Shown in pieces: positions 1 through 8,617 of a stretch of DNA of 64,000 nucleotides; positions within the stretch are counted from its first letter, which is position 1, and each line of letters begins with the position of its first letter. Origin of the DNA: Segatella paludivivens DSM 17968 = JCM 13650 (GTDB lineage: Bacteria; Bacteroidota; Bacteroidia; Bacteroidales; Bacteroidaceae); assembly GCF_000373185.1 (NCBI RefSeq), contig NZ_KB890660.1:6361-70360 (forward strand). Direction: 5' to 3'. A model generated the notes under the pieces. The model did no database searches and was not told the DNA's origin. It was given only the letters and a program-made list of their open reading frames with translations. The translations under genes and the position numbers were made by a program.

Positions 1-1
1 T

Positions 2-253
2 ATCATCGATGCAATCCTTGATCACTCTATCGATGCAGCTGACACAAAGATAATCCCATTCTTCGATTTCGTAGTTCCTACAAAGTTGAATGGTGTTGAC
101 ACTAACATCCTTGACCCACGTAATACTTACTCAGACGCTAGTCAGTGGGACGTTAAGGCTAAGGATCTTGCAGCCCGTTTCATCAAGAACTTCAAGAAAT
201 ATGAAGGCAATGAAGCAGGTAAGGCTCTTGTAGCTGCTGGTCCAAAGCTATAA
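2..253 (+). CDS. pckA: Phosphoenolpyruvate carboxykinase (ATP), C-terminal fragment
   Basis: Only the last 83 codons are in the window; the gene begins upstream. ATP-dependent PEP carboxykinase interconverts oxaloacetate + ATP and PEP + CO2 + ADP in the cytoplasm. In succinate-producing Bacteroidales it usually runs in the PEP-carboxylating direction. The visible tail carries the family's late block around '[18 protein letters not shown]', then the '[13 protein letters not shown]' helix and a short C-terminal stretch, as in known PckA proteins. The TAA is followed directly by a strong hairpin terminator, so pckA ends its transcription unit. The call rests on a short fragment, but the motif is characteristic. 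Confidence 0.88.
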   Translation: MIDAILDHSIDAADTKIIPFFDFVVPTKLNGVDTNILDPRNTYSDASQWDVKAKDLAARFIKNFKKYEGNEAGKALVAAGPKL

Positions 254-280
254 TCTTTGAAGATTAAAACTTTATATATT

Positions 281-314
281 AAGCTCGCTTTCTTTGGGAA
301 GCGAGCTTTTTTAT
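281..314 (+). terminator. Rho-independent terminator of pckA
   Basis: A perfect 10-bp stem (281-290 AAGCTCGCTT with 299-308 AAGCGAGCTT) and an 8-nt loop are followed by a T-rich run. It lies 28 nt after the pckA stop. The remaining bases up to 478 are AT-rich and hold nothing I recognise. Confidence 0.9.
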
Positions 315-478
315 TTTTTCCACCTTTTAACTAATATAATATTCTATCAATTAGTTTGCTAAAAAGCATTGACCGAATGATTTAATCACTGTTTGCCGCT
401 TTAAAGTAATAGTTTTAAGTAAAACAAACTTAAAAAACGTTCTTATAATCATTATTTTACATAATAAAGGATAGAATT

Positions 479-511
479 ATTGCCCTATTTGCAGAATTCT
501 GATTAAATTTG
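479..511 (+). promoter_or_regulatory. Bacteroidetes-type promoter for the envelope operon
   Basis: The -7 element TAAATTTG is at 504-511. A -33-like ATTG at 479-482 is spaced 21 bp from it. It fits the TTTG/TAnnTTTG consensus and predicts a leader of about 50 nt before the ATG at 571. Confidence 0.6.
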
Positions 512-570
512 CAGACAAAAACTTGCGGGAACGTATTTTCTCGTGGCATTTAATAATATAATAGAGTGTA

Positions 571-1971
571 ATGAAGAGGAAGTTATTATCCTTGGCAGCG
601 CTGCTTTCAGCCATATTTGTTTTTACATCTTGTTTAAACAGTGATAATGAAGTAACAACTTATTATGGCGATACCGCTATAACAAGTTTTTCTGTTGGTA
701 CGCTTAAATATTATGAGCATACTACATCATCAACCGGTAAGGACAGCGTTTACCAGACCACTCTTAGTTGTAGTGGGTATAAGTTTTACATAGACCAGGC
801 TAAACGTGAGATATACAACCCTGATTCATTGCCATATGGTATTGATGGTAAAAAGGTGTTGTGTGCGGTTTCGTCAAAAAACAGTGGAAGTATTGTTATA
901 AAGAGCACGAATAGTGACAGTTTGGCTTATTATTCAAGTACTGATTCCTTAGATTTCAGAACTCCACGTGAATTCCGTGTCTATAATCAGGAAGGTACAG
1001 CTTATCGTGCATACACAGTCCATGTAAATATTCATAAAGAGGTAGCTGACTCTTTCCGTTGGGATGCTACTTCTGCGGTGAATGATGACATAGCAAATCT
1101 TTCAGCAATGAAAGGTGTTGCTCTGAATAGTCAGATATTCCTTATGGGAAACAATGGTGGGGTTGTAAAACTTTTCACAACTTCGCAGAACAATGTTGCA
1201 GGGTGGAGTGAACTTACTCCTAATGTAGCACTGACAACTGATGCTTATAAAAGCCTTATTGTAAAAGACGATTATATATACACTTACAATAATGGGAGTG
1301 TAATAAGAAGTAAGGATGGGAAATCTTGGGAAACAGTAAGTAATGAACCGCTTACTAGGCTCGTGGGAAGCACATCAACCAATTTATATGCATTAAGTGA
1401 AAGTGGAATAAAGAGTTCTGCAGATAACGGTGCAACTTGGACTCTTGATAGAGTTGATGATGCTCTGACTTTGCTTCCAACTGACAACGTTAATATGTTT
1501 AGTTTCGCTTCTATTGTTAATGATAATACTAATAACCTTGTCCTTGTAGGAAATCGTGACGCATCTTATACTACTGATGCTTATGCGATGGTATGGGGAA
1601 AGGTAGAGGAAAATGCGGCTGGAAGTGAAAATCAGCCTTGGACGAATTACAATATAACAGAAGATAACAAATATCCAGCTCCACGTCTTACTAATCTCCA
1701 GACTGTAAAATACGGAGACGCAATAATGGCATTTGGTGGAAGTGGACTTGGTGCAAGTACAGAGAAAGCCTTCTCTAAATTCTATATGAGTTATGATAAA
1801 GGCATAACTTGGCAGAAAGACTCGTTGATGTCGGTGCCAACTGGATTTAAATGTGCTGCTGCTTCTTTTTCTCTTGTTGCCGATAACAATAGTTGTATCT
1901 GGGTTATATGTGGAGGAAGTGGACAGGTCTGGAAAGGACACATAAATCAGGTGGCCTGGAAAGAAGAATAG
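571..1971 (+). CDS. DUF6242-type outer-envelope lipoprotein
   Basis: This 466-residue protein begins with a lipoprotein signal peptide: a basic start, a hydrophobic stretch and the lipobox FTSC with the lipidated cysteine at residue 21. The rest resembles the DUF6242 family of Bacteroidales. An N-terminal beta-rich part of about 150 residues is followed by repeats resembling sialidase/BNR or Kelch blades, such as 'SKDGKSWETVS', 'SADNGATWTLD' and 'SYDKGITWQKD'. The S/D-x-D/N-G-x-T/S-W pattern recurs at least three times, which suggests a beta-propeller. No catalytic residues are evident. It is the first gene of a run that continues 9 nt later into DUF6089, uppS and bamA, so a role in the envelope is likely, but the function is unknown. 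Confidence 0.8.
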   Translation: MKRKLLSLAALLSAIFVFTSCLNSDNEVTTYYGDTAITSFSVGTLKYYEHTTSSTGKDSVYQTTLSCSGYKFYIDQAKREIYNPDSLPYGIDGKKVLCAVSSKNSGSIVIKSTNSDSLAYYSSTDSLDFRTPREFRVYNQEGTAYRAYTVHVNIHKEVADSFRWDATSAVNDDIANLSAMKGVALNSQIFLMGNNGGVVKLFTTSQNNVAGWSELTPNVALTTDAYKSLIVKDDYIYTYNNGSVIRSKDGKSWETVSNEPLTRLVGSTSTNLYALSESGIKSSADNGATWTLDRVDDALTLLPTDNVNMFSFASIVNDNTNNLVLVGNRDASYTTDAYAMVWGKVEENAAGSENQPWTNYNITEDNKYPAPRLTNLQTVKYGDAIMAFGGSGLGASTEKAFSKFYMSYDKGITWQKDSLMSVPTGFKCAAASFSLVADNNSCIWVICGGSGQVWKGHINQVAWKEE

Positions 1972-1980
1972 TTTGAAAAA

Positions 1981-2655
1981 ATGCGAAAGGTCGTTTTGAT
2001 GATAATGCTGATTATCTCTGCCGCTTCAATGAGTGCGCAGAAAGATTACGACTATCGTATGGAAATCGGAGGCGGCTTGGGACTGACTGGATATCTTGGT
2101 GATTTTAATGGTAATATCACTAAAGATTTGAAGCCAATGTTCACCGTAGTGCTAAGACGCAACATAGACCATTATATGGCATTGAAGTTGGCTACGTCAT
2201 ATGGAAAGCTGAAAGGCAGTTCAGCAGAGGCAAATACATTTTATACTGAATATGCTGATGGCAAATATAATTTCAATAATTCTATTGCTGACGTGAATCT
2301 CAGCTATGAGTATAATTTCTGGCCTTACGGTACAGGATACGACTATCGCGGTGCGCAGCGTTTTACGCCATTCATAAGTGGTGGTATCGGTGTCACATAT
2401 TGTGATTGCTCGAGTAATGTTTTTACTGCTAATATTCCACTTGGTGTGGGCCTTAAATACAAAATAGGTGAAAGACTAAATGCAGGACTTGAATGGGCTA
2501 TGCATTTTTCGTTAAGTGATAAGCTCGATGGAGTTAAAGATCCCTATGGCATAAGTAGTTCTGGTTTGTTTAAGAATACTGACTGCTACTCATCACTGCT
2601 TTTAACAATCACTTATAGTTTCATGCCAAAGTGTACAACATGTAATAAAGAGTAG
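1981..2655 (+). CDS. DUF6089 outer-membrane beta-barrel protein
   Basis: This is a 224-residue protein with a signal peptide ending near 'SMSAQ' (about residue 20). The mature part alternates aromatic and glycine-rich strands ('EIGGGLGLTGYLGDF', 'FTPFISGGIGVTY'), as in small 8-stranded outer-membrane barrels. The family is DUF6089, found next to uppS and bamA in many Bacteroidetes. Two cysteines close together near the C-terminus (KCTTCNKE) are unusual for a barrel end. The gene lies 9 nt downstream of the lipoprotein gene and 9 nt upstream of uppS, so it is co-transcribed. Whether it assists barrel assembly or is simply a client is unknown. Confidence 0.8.
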   Translation: MRKVVLMIMLIISAASMSAQKDYDYRMEIGGGLGLTGYLGDFNGNITKDLKPMFTVVLRRNIDHYMALKLATSYGKLKGSSAEANTFYTEYADGKYNFNNSIADVNLSYEYNFWPYGTGYDYRGAQRFTPFISGGIGVTYCDCSSNVFTANIPLGVGLKYKIGERLNAGLEWAMHFSLSDKLDGVKDPYGISSSGLFKNTDCYSSLLLTITYSFMPKCTTCNKE

Positions 2656-2664
2656 ACTATATAT

Positions 2665-3426
2665 ATGAATAAATCATTGGATATGACACGAATACCAGAG
2701 CATATTGCCATTATTATGGATGGTAATGGACGCTGGGCTGCCGAAAAGAATAAGCCGAGAAGCTTTGGTCATCAGGCTGGTGTTGATGCCGTTAGAAGAA
2801 TAACATCTGAATGTGTTCGCCTTGGTGTTAAATATCTCACCCTATATACATTCTCTACGGAAAACTGGAACCGACCAGCTGATGAGATAAGCGCACTAAT
2901 GGGACTTGTACTAAGTTCTCTTGAAGATGAAATATTCATGAAAAACAATGTGCGTTTCAGAGTTATTGGTGATATAAAAAGACTGCCACAACAAGTGCAG
3001 GATAAGTTGGGTGAAACCATGGAGCATACAATCAACAATAATGCAATGACGATGGTTGTTGCTCTGAGCTATTCAAGTCGTTGGGAGATAACAAAGGCTG
3101 TACATGATATAGTTAATGAAGCTGCTGATAAATTTGTTTCAGGACAACTAGATGAAAGTGCTGTTGAAAAAATGATTACTGAGGAAACAATAAGTAAGCA
3201 TCTTGAAACAAACTTTATGCCTGACCCGGATTTGCTGATACGTACCGGTGGTGAATTGAGAATAAGCAATTATATGTTATGGCAGATCGCCTATTCTGAA
3301 CTCTATTTCTGCGATACATATTGGCCAGACTTTGGTAAAAATGATTTGCAGGAAGCAATTTTAAGTTATCAGAATCGTCAAAGAAGATTTGGCAAAACTG
3401 AGGAGCAAGTTGAAGCAGATAAGTAA
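2665..3426 (+). CDS. uppS: Undecaprenyl diphosphate synthase (isoprenyl transferase)
   Basis: This cytoplasmic cis-prenyltransferase adds isopentenyl diphosphate units to farnesyl diphosphate to make the C55 lipid carrier used for peptidoglycan and surface glycans. The 253-residue length is normal. The signature [10 protein letters not shown] places the Mg-binding catalytic Asp at residue 19. It is followed by SFGHQAG (His36), the [10 protein letters not shown] block, and the C-terminal DLLIRTGGE and AYSELYF motifs. Met7 is an alternative start, since homologues often begin close to the 'RIPEHIAI' segment. It lies between the DUF6089 gene and bamA in one operon. The arrangement couples carrier-lipid synthesis with outer-membrane biogenesis and is common in Bacteroidetes. 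Confidence 0.96.
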   Translation: MNKSLDMTRIPEHIAIIMDGNGRWAAEKNKPRSFGHQAGVDAVRRITSECVRLGVKYLTLYTFSTENWNRPADEISALMGLVLSSLEDEIFMKNNVRFRVIGDIKRLPQQVQDKLGETMEHTINNNAMTMVVALSYSSRWEITKAVHDIVNEAADKFVSGQLDESAVEKMITEETISKHLETNFMPDPDLLIRTGGELRISNYMLWQIAYSELYFCDTYWPDFGKNDLQEAILSYQNRQRRFGKTEEQVEADK

Positions 3427-3467
3427 ATTACAGATAATAATAGTAAAGATTCGAAACATCTTTTAGA

Positions 3468-6080
3468 ATGAATAATATAAAGAAGGCAATTATACTGACA
3501 GTGGGTCTTACCCTTGGACTGTATGCACAAGCACAGGACAAAATCCTAAACCCTGATATTTCTTATGCAGGTACACCGCGTACTTGTACTATTGGTGGTA
3601 TCAATATCTCTGGTGTTGAGGGCTATGAAGACTATATGCTTACTGGAATTTCTGGTTTGCAGGTAGGACAGGAGATAGAGATTCCTGGATCTGAGATTAC
3701 AAATGCTGTAAAGCGTTATTGGCGTCACGGTCTATTCTCTGATGTTCAAATCTCAGCAGATTCCATTGTCGGTAGAAAGGTATATCTACACATTGCATTG
3801 AAGACTCGTCCTCGAGTTTCGACTATCAACTACGAAGGATTGAAAAAGAGTGAACGTGAAGATATGGAGCAGAAGCTCGGTCTGCTTAAAGGTTCACAGA
3901 TTACGCCTAATATGATTGATAGAGCAAAGATTCTTGCGAAGAAATACTTTGATGATAAAGGCTTTAAAAATGCAGAGATTGTTATTAATCAGCATGATGA
4001 TGTTGCCAATAAAAACGAAGTTATTCTTGATGTTATCGTAGATAAGAAGCAGAAGATGAAGGTTCGTACGATTACTATTGATGGCAACAAGGAACTTGCT
4101 GACAGTAGGATAAAGGGTGGATTATTTAAAAAAGGTGCTTTTGCTAAGACTCATGAGGCGGGTAAGTTAAGCAGTTTCCTTAAGGCTAAAAAATACACAC
4201 CTGAGAGATGGGAAACTGATAAGAAAAAGCTTATAGAAAAATATAATGAACTTGGTTATCGTGATGCTACAATATTAAAAGACAGCGTTTGGAATAATGA
4301 TCCAAAGCATGTTAATATATATATAAAGTTAGATGAGGGACAGAAATATTACCTTCGTAACATCACATGGGTTGGTAATACGGTATATACGACAGACTAT
4401 CTGAATAATATCTTCGGTATGAAGAAGAATGATGTTTATAATCAGAAACTTCTCCATAAACGTTTGAATGAAGATGATGATGCGGCTGCTAACTTGTATT
4501 ACAATAATGGTTATGTGTTCTCAAGCATTACTCCTACGGAGGTGAACATTGTAGGTGATTCAATAGATCTTGAACTACGTGTTATTGAAGGGCCTCAGGC
4601 ATATCTTAGTCATGTCCGTATCAATGGTAACGACCGTCTTTACGAGAATGTTGTTCGTCGTGAGTTGCGTACGAAACCTGGTGACCTTTTCTCAAAGGAA
4701 GCCTTAATGCGTTCTGTACGTGAGTTGGCATCAATGGGACATTTCGATCCTGAAAAAATCAATCCTGATGTTAAACCTTCTCCTGAGGACGGAACTGTAG
4801 ATGTAAACTATAATCTTGAGCAGAAGAGTAATGACCAAGTAGAGTTCTCTCTCGGTTGGGGACAGACTGGTGTTATAGGTCGTATAGGTTTGAAGCTTAA
4901 CAACTTCTCTATGGCAAACCTATTTAATAAGAATAAGGAACATCGTGGTATAATGCCAATTGGTGATGGTGAGGTTTTAAGCCTCGGTGCACAGACCAAT
5001 GGTACATACTATCAGAGTTATAATGCTAGCTACTCAACTAACTGGTTTGGTGGGAAACGCCCTAACCAATTTAGTGTGAGTGCATATTTCAGTAAGCAGA
5101 CTGACGTTTCTAGTACATATTATAATAGTTCTTACATGAACAACTATTATAGTTCTATGTATGGTTATGGAAACTACAACTACAATAATTACGAGAACTA
5201 TTACGACCCTGATAAATACGTAAAACTTTATGGTGTCAGTTTAGGATGGGGTAAGCGCCTCCGTTGGCCTGATGATTATTTTACTTTGTCAGCGCAGTTG
5301 TCTTATCAGCGTTACGATTTGAAAAACTGGAGCTATTTCCTGATGACGAATGGTTCTGCAAACAACCTCAATATTAATTTGACTTTAAGTCGTACATCAA
5401 CTGATAACCAACTCTATCCACGTAAGGGTTCTGAATTTAGCGCAAGTGTAACGCTTACTCCACCATGGAGTGCCTGGGATCACAAGGATTATAAGAATCT
5501 TGCAAATAATCCATATTCTGCGACCTACTCTGCCGAACAACAGGAAAAGTACAGATGGGTTGAATATCATAAGTGGAAGTTCAAAGCAAAGACATATACA
5601 GCACTTAGTGGAGGACAGAAATGTTTCGTTCTCATGACACGTGTTGAAATGGGATTGCTCGGAAGTTACAATAAATATAAGAAGTCTCCATTTGAAACAT
5701 ACTATGTCGGTGGTGACGGTATGAGCGGATATTCTACAGGTTATGCTGAAGAGACTATCGGACTCCGTGGTTATGAGAATGGTTCACTTGCATATAATGG
5801 TTATGCTTACGACCGTTTCACATTGGAACTTCGCTATCCGTTCATGTTAGGCAACACAACTATCTACGGTCTTGGATTTGTTGAAGCTGGTAACGCATGG
5901 AGTGATACTAAATACTTCAATCCATTTGACATGAAACGTAGTGCTGGTCTTGGTGTGAGAATCTATTTGCCAATGGTCGGCTTGATGGGTATTGACTGGG
6001 CTTATGGTTTTGATAAAGATAATGTCAATGGAACAAAGGGTGGAAGTCAGTTCCACTTTATCTTAGGACAGGAATTCTAA
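3468..6080 (+). CDS. bamA: Outer membrane protein assembly factor BamA
   Basis: BamA is the central Omp85 subunit that folds beta-barrels into the outer membrane. The 870-residue protein has a signal peptide (cleavage near 'YAQAQ', residue 22) and about five POTRA repeats from about 30 to 440; the repeat ends are visible as 'LDVIVDKKQ', 'YIKLDEGQKYYLRN' and 'LRVIEGPQAYL'. A 16-strand barrel follows and ends in a terminal Phe (ILGQEF), the usual beta-signal. The late barrel carries GLRGYENG, the VRGY/F-type motif of lid loop 6. A Tyr/Asn-rich segment at about residues 549-584 looks like an enlarged surface loop. It sits between uppS and two OmpH genes in the same operon. Confidence 0.95.
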   Translation: MNNIKKAIILTVGLTLGLYAQAQDKILNPDISYAGTPRTCTIGGINISGVEGYEDYMLTGISGLQVGQEIEIPGSEITNAVKRYWRHGLFSDVQISADSIVGRKVYLHIALKTRPRVSTINYEGLKKSEREDMEQKLGLLKGSQITPNMIDRAKILAKKYFDDKGFKNAEIVINQHDDVANKNEVILDVIVDKKQKMKVRTITIDGNKELADSRIKGGLFKKGAFAKTHEAGKLSSFLKAKKYTPERWETDKKKLIEKYNELGYRDATILKDSVWNNDPKHVNIYIKLDEGQKYYLRNITWVGNTVYTTDYLNNIFGMKKNDVYNQKLLHKRLNEDDDAAANLYYNNGYVFSSITPTEVNIVGDSIDLELRVIEGPQAYLSHVRINGNDRLYENVVRRELRTKPGDLFSKEALMRSVRELASMGHFDPEKINPDVKPSPEDGTVDVNYNLEQKSNDQVEFSLGWGQTGVIGRIGLKLNNFSMANLFNKNKEHRGIMPIGDGEVLSLGAQTNGTYYQSYNASYSTNWFGGKRPNQFSVSAYFSKQTDVSSTYYNSSYMNNYYSSMYGYGNYNYNNYENYYDPDKYVKLYGVSLGWGKRLRWPDDYFTLSAQLSYQRYDLKNWSYFLMTNGSANNLNINLTLSRTSTDNQLYPRKGSEFSASVTLTPPWSAWDHKDYKNLANNPYSATYSAEQQEKYRWVEYHKWKFKAKTYTALSGGQKCFVLMTRVEMGLLGSYNKYKKSPFETYYVGGDGMSGYSTGYAEETIGLRGYENGSLAYNGYAYDRFTLELRYPFMLGNTTIYGLGFVEAGNAWSDTKYFNPFDMKRSAGLGVRIYLPMVGLMGIDWAYGFDKDNVNGTKGGSQFHFILGQEF

Positions 6081-6098
6081 CATATAAAAAAATAAAGT

Positions 6099-6611
6099 AT
6101 GAAAAAAACAGTATTGATGTTTGTTATGCTCTTATCGGCAATGACAATGAGCGCACAAAAGTTTGCTCTCCTTGATATGGAATACATACTTAAGAATATA
6201 CCGGCTTACGAACGTGCAAACGAACAGCTGGATCAAGTGAGCAAGAAATGGCAGGCTGAAGTTGAAACTTTGAATACTGAAGCCAGCACGATGTATAAAA
6301 ACTATCAGAATGAAATAGCTTTTCTTTCTCAGGAACAAAAGAAGGCAAAGCAGGAGCAGATAATGGCTAAAGAAAAATCAGCTGCAGAACTTAAGAAAAA
6401 GTATTTCGGTCCTGAAGGTGAATTGTTCAAGAAGCGTGAAAGCCTTATATCTCCAATTCAGGATGATATCTATAATGCAGTAAAAGAAATTTCTGATATG
6501 CGTGGATATAGTTTAGTTCTTGACCGTTCAAGCGATCAAGGAATTATATTCGGAAGTCCTCGTATAGATATATCTAACGATGTACTTCAGAAATTAGGAT
6601 ATGCTAAATAA
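6099..6611 (+). CDS. OmpH/Skp-family periplasmic chaperone (first of three)
   Basis: Skp-like proteins are periplasmic trimers that hold unfolded outer-membrane proteins on the way to BamA. This 170-residue copy has a cleavable signal ending near 'MSAQ' (residue 20), a short beta segment 'KFALLDMEYILKNIP', and a long charged coiled coil at about 40-120. The closing beta strand contains 'GYSLVLDRSSDQGIIF', the usual OmpH end. It starts 18 nt after bamA. The family assignment is firm from the architecture. Which of the three paralogues is the general Skp cannot be told from sequence alone. Confidence 0.92.
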   Translation: MKKTVLMFVMLLSAMTMSAQKFALLDMEYILKNIPAYERANEQLDQVSKKWQAEVETLNTEASTMYKNYQNEIAFLSQEQKKAKQEQIMAKEKSAAELKKKYFGPEGELFKKRESLISPIQDDIYNAVKEISDMRGYSLVLDRSSDQGIIFGSPRIDISNDVLQKLGYAK

Positions 6612-6637
6612 TTAATATAAATATAAATTTAGAACAC

Positions 6638-7138
6638 ATGAAAAAAATTATTTTAATGTTGATGTTGTTCGCTCCTCTAGCTACATTCGCTCAGAAGTTC
6701 GGACATCTTAATGCTCAGGAAGTAATGTCTCAGATGCCTGAATTCATTAAGGCTCGTGGTGAGATGGAAGCAACCGCAAAGCAGTATGAGAATGATCTTA
6801 AGGCTATGCAGGATGAACTGACTCGTAAGAGCCAGGAGTATGATAAGACAAAGTCTACTATGAATGCTACAAAGCAGCAAGAGACCGAAACTGACCTTCA
6901 GACAATGTATCAGAAGATTCAGCAGACATACCAAGACAACCAGCAGGCTCTTCAGAAGACTCAGCAGGAAAAGATGCAGCCTATTACTACCAAACTTGTT
7001 AATGCTATTAAGGCTGTAGGCAAACTTGGTGGATATGTTTACATCATGGATGTAAGTGCAGGTATCCCATATATCAGCGATACTCTTAGTAAGGATGTTA
7101 CAGCAGATGTTAAGACACAACTTAACAAATTGAAGTAA
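6638..7138 (+). CDS. OmpH/Skp-family periplasmic chaperone (second of three)
   Basis: This 166-residue paralogue of the preceding gene lies 26 nt downstream of it. The signal peptide ends near 'ATFAQ' (residue 19). The mature protein begins 'KFGHLNAQEVMSQMPEF', then has a Gln- and Lys-rich coiled coil at about 45-115 and the C-terminal strand 'GGYVYIMDVSAGIPYIS'. It is richer in glutamine than the first copy (runs such as QQETETDLQTMYQKIQQ). It is the last gene before a strong hairpin at 7162, so it probably ends the uppS-bamA transcript. Confidence 0.92.
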   Translation: MKKIILMLMLFAPLATFAQKFGHLNAQEVMSQMPEFIKARGEMEATAKQYENDLKAMQDELTRKSQEYDKTKSTMNATKQQETETDLQTMYQKIQQTYQDNQQALQKTQQEKMQPITTKLVNAIKAVGKLGGYVYIMDVSAGIPYISDTLSKDVTADVKTQLNKLK

Positions 7139-7161
7139 TTTTCATACTCCGATATGAATAG

Positions 7162-7196
7162 AGTAGGGACGGAATGATATTCCGTCCCTACTTTCT
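7162..7196 (+). terminator. Hairpin terminator between the second and third OmpH genes
   Basis: A perfect 13-bp GC-containing stem (7162-7174 with 7180-7192) encloses a 5-nt loop. The T run is weak (CTTTCTC), so some read-through into the third OmpH gene and murI is possible. Confidence 0.75.
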
Positions 7197-7268
7197 CATA
7201 AAGGTAATCATATATTTTTTGTACAATTTCAATAATTAAGATAAGTAATACTTAATATTTGTTCAATT

Positions 7269-7778
7269 ATGAAAAAGCTATTCTTGTTTCTTGCTTTCGC
7301 TGCATGTACCTTTGCAGCCAGTGCACAAGCTCCTTTAAAATTCGGCTATTTTAGCTTTGAGAATGCAATGAAGCAGATGCCTGATTATGCATTAGTGCAG
7401 CACAATATTAATGATTTGCAAGCTAAATACGATGCAGAGACCAAGCGTGTAGAAGAAGAGTTCAATAAAAAATATGAGCAGTTTCTTGACGGTCAGCGTG
7501 ATTTTGCACCTACAATATTGCAGAAGCGTCAAGCTGAGCTTCAAGACATGATGGAAAAGAATGTTGCTTTCAAGCAAGAGGCTGCCCGCCTGTTAGCACA
7601 AGCACAACAAGAGGCCTATGATTCTTTAAAGGTAAAACTACGTCTTGCAGTAAAGGTAATTGGTGACCAGCGTGGATATGCTTTTATATTGAATACAGAT
7701 AATGATGCAGTTCCATACGTAAATAATGCTACGGGAGAAGACATCACTGACATAGTTAAAGCGGTTATAAATAAATGA
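7269..7778 (+). CDS. OmpH/Skp-family periplasmic chaperone (third of three)
   Basis: This 169-residue protein has a signal peptide ending near 'AASAQ' (residue 20). The mature start 'LKFGYFSFENAMKQMPDY' matches the other two OmpH copies, as do the coiled coil at about 45-120 and the closing 'GYAFILNTDNDAVPYVN'. It is separated from the second copy by 130 nt that include a hairpin terminator, so it is probably expressed partly on its own. Its stop overlaps the murI start by 4 nt (ATGA), which ties it to murI translation. Clients and partners are unknown. Confidence 0.92.
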   Translation: MKKLFLFLAFAACTFAASAQAPLKFGYFSFENAMKQMPDYALVQHNINDLQAKYDAETKRVEEEFNKKYEQFLDGQRDFAPTILQKRQAELQDMMEKNVAFKQEAARLLAQAQQEAYDSLKVKLRLAVKVIGDQRGYAFILNTDNDAVPYVNNATGEDITDIVKAVINK

Positions 7779-8617
7779 CAATGTCGTTTCCTAAGGATCC
7801 AGGACCTATTGGAGTCTTTGACTCTGGCTATGGTGGCTTGACAATACTTCATGGTATTCGTCAGATGCTACCTCAGTATGATTATCTCTATCTAGGAGAT
7901 AATGCACGAGCACCTTATGGTGATCGTTCTTTTGATGTCGTATATCAATTTACACGACAGGCTGTTATTAAGATGTTTGAAATGGGTTGTCATCTTGTTA
8001 TACTAGGATGCAACACGGCTTCAGCTAAGGCTTTGAGGAGCATACAGACGCGTGATCTCCCGGAATTGGATCCATCACGTAGAGTGCTAGGAGTAATAAG
8101 ACCTACTGCAGAAGTTATTGGTACGCTCACAAAAAATAATCACGTTGGACTTCTTGCTACAGAAGGAACTGTGAAAAGTCATAGCTATGATTTGGAAATA
8201 AAGAAGTTATGGCCTGATATTCAGGTAAGTGGAGTCGCTTGCCCGTTCTGGGTACCATTGGTTGAGTATAACGAGGCTGATAGTCCAGGTGCTGACTATT
8301 TTGTTAAGAAACGTATTGATGAGCTTATGCGAAAGGATAATGATATTGATGCTATAATATTAGGCTGCACTCACTATCCTATCCTTATGCCAAAGATCAT
8401 TAAGTATGTTAAGCCTGGAGTAAGGATTATCCCACAGGGAGAATATGTTGCAGGCAGTCTTAAGAGCTATCTTGAACGTCATAATGATATAGAGAAACAA
8501 ATAACAACTCAAGGTTCTTGTAGATATTATACCACAGAGAACCCTGATAAATTTAAGGAAAGTGCACAAGTATTCCTCCATGAGGAGGTTCTTGTGAATC
8601 ATGTGGATTTAGAATAA
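7775..8617 (+). CDS. murI: Glutamate racemase
   Basis: This enzyme converts L- to D-glutamate for peptidoglycan precursor synthesis in the cytoplasm. The 280-residue protein carries GVFDSGYGGL (Asp16, Ser17). The two catalytic cysteines lie in LGCNTASA (Cys79) and LGCTHYP (Cys198). These cofactor-free racemase residues are all intact. The ATG at 7775 overlaps the previous stop; the ATG two codons later is an alternative. The 3' end overlaps the convergent permease gene by 9 bp. Its place at the end of an outer-membrane assembly cluster links wall and outer-membrane synthesis, an arrangement seen in other Bacteroidales. Confidence 0.95.
   Translation: MTMSFPKDPGPIGVFDSGYGGLTILHGIRQMLPQYDYLYLGDNARAPYGDRSFDVVYQFTRQAVIKMFEMGCHLVILGCNTASAKALRSIQTRDLPELDPSRRVLGVIRPTAEVIGTLTKNNHVGLLATEGTVKSHSYDLEIKKLWPDIQVSGVACPFWVPLVEYNEADSPGADYFVKKRIDELMRKDNDIDAIILGCTHYPILMPKIIKYVKPGVRIIPQGEYVAGSLKSYLERHNDIEKQITTQGSCRYYTTENPDKFKESAQVFLHEEVLVNHVDLE

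Noticed and set aside
1393..1941. A 182-residue antisense frame within the DUF6242 gene
   Set aside because: It lies wholly opposite a gene with a clear lipobox and repeats, has a biased composition (Ser, Ile, Thr) and no motif or promoter.
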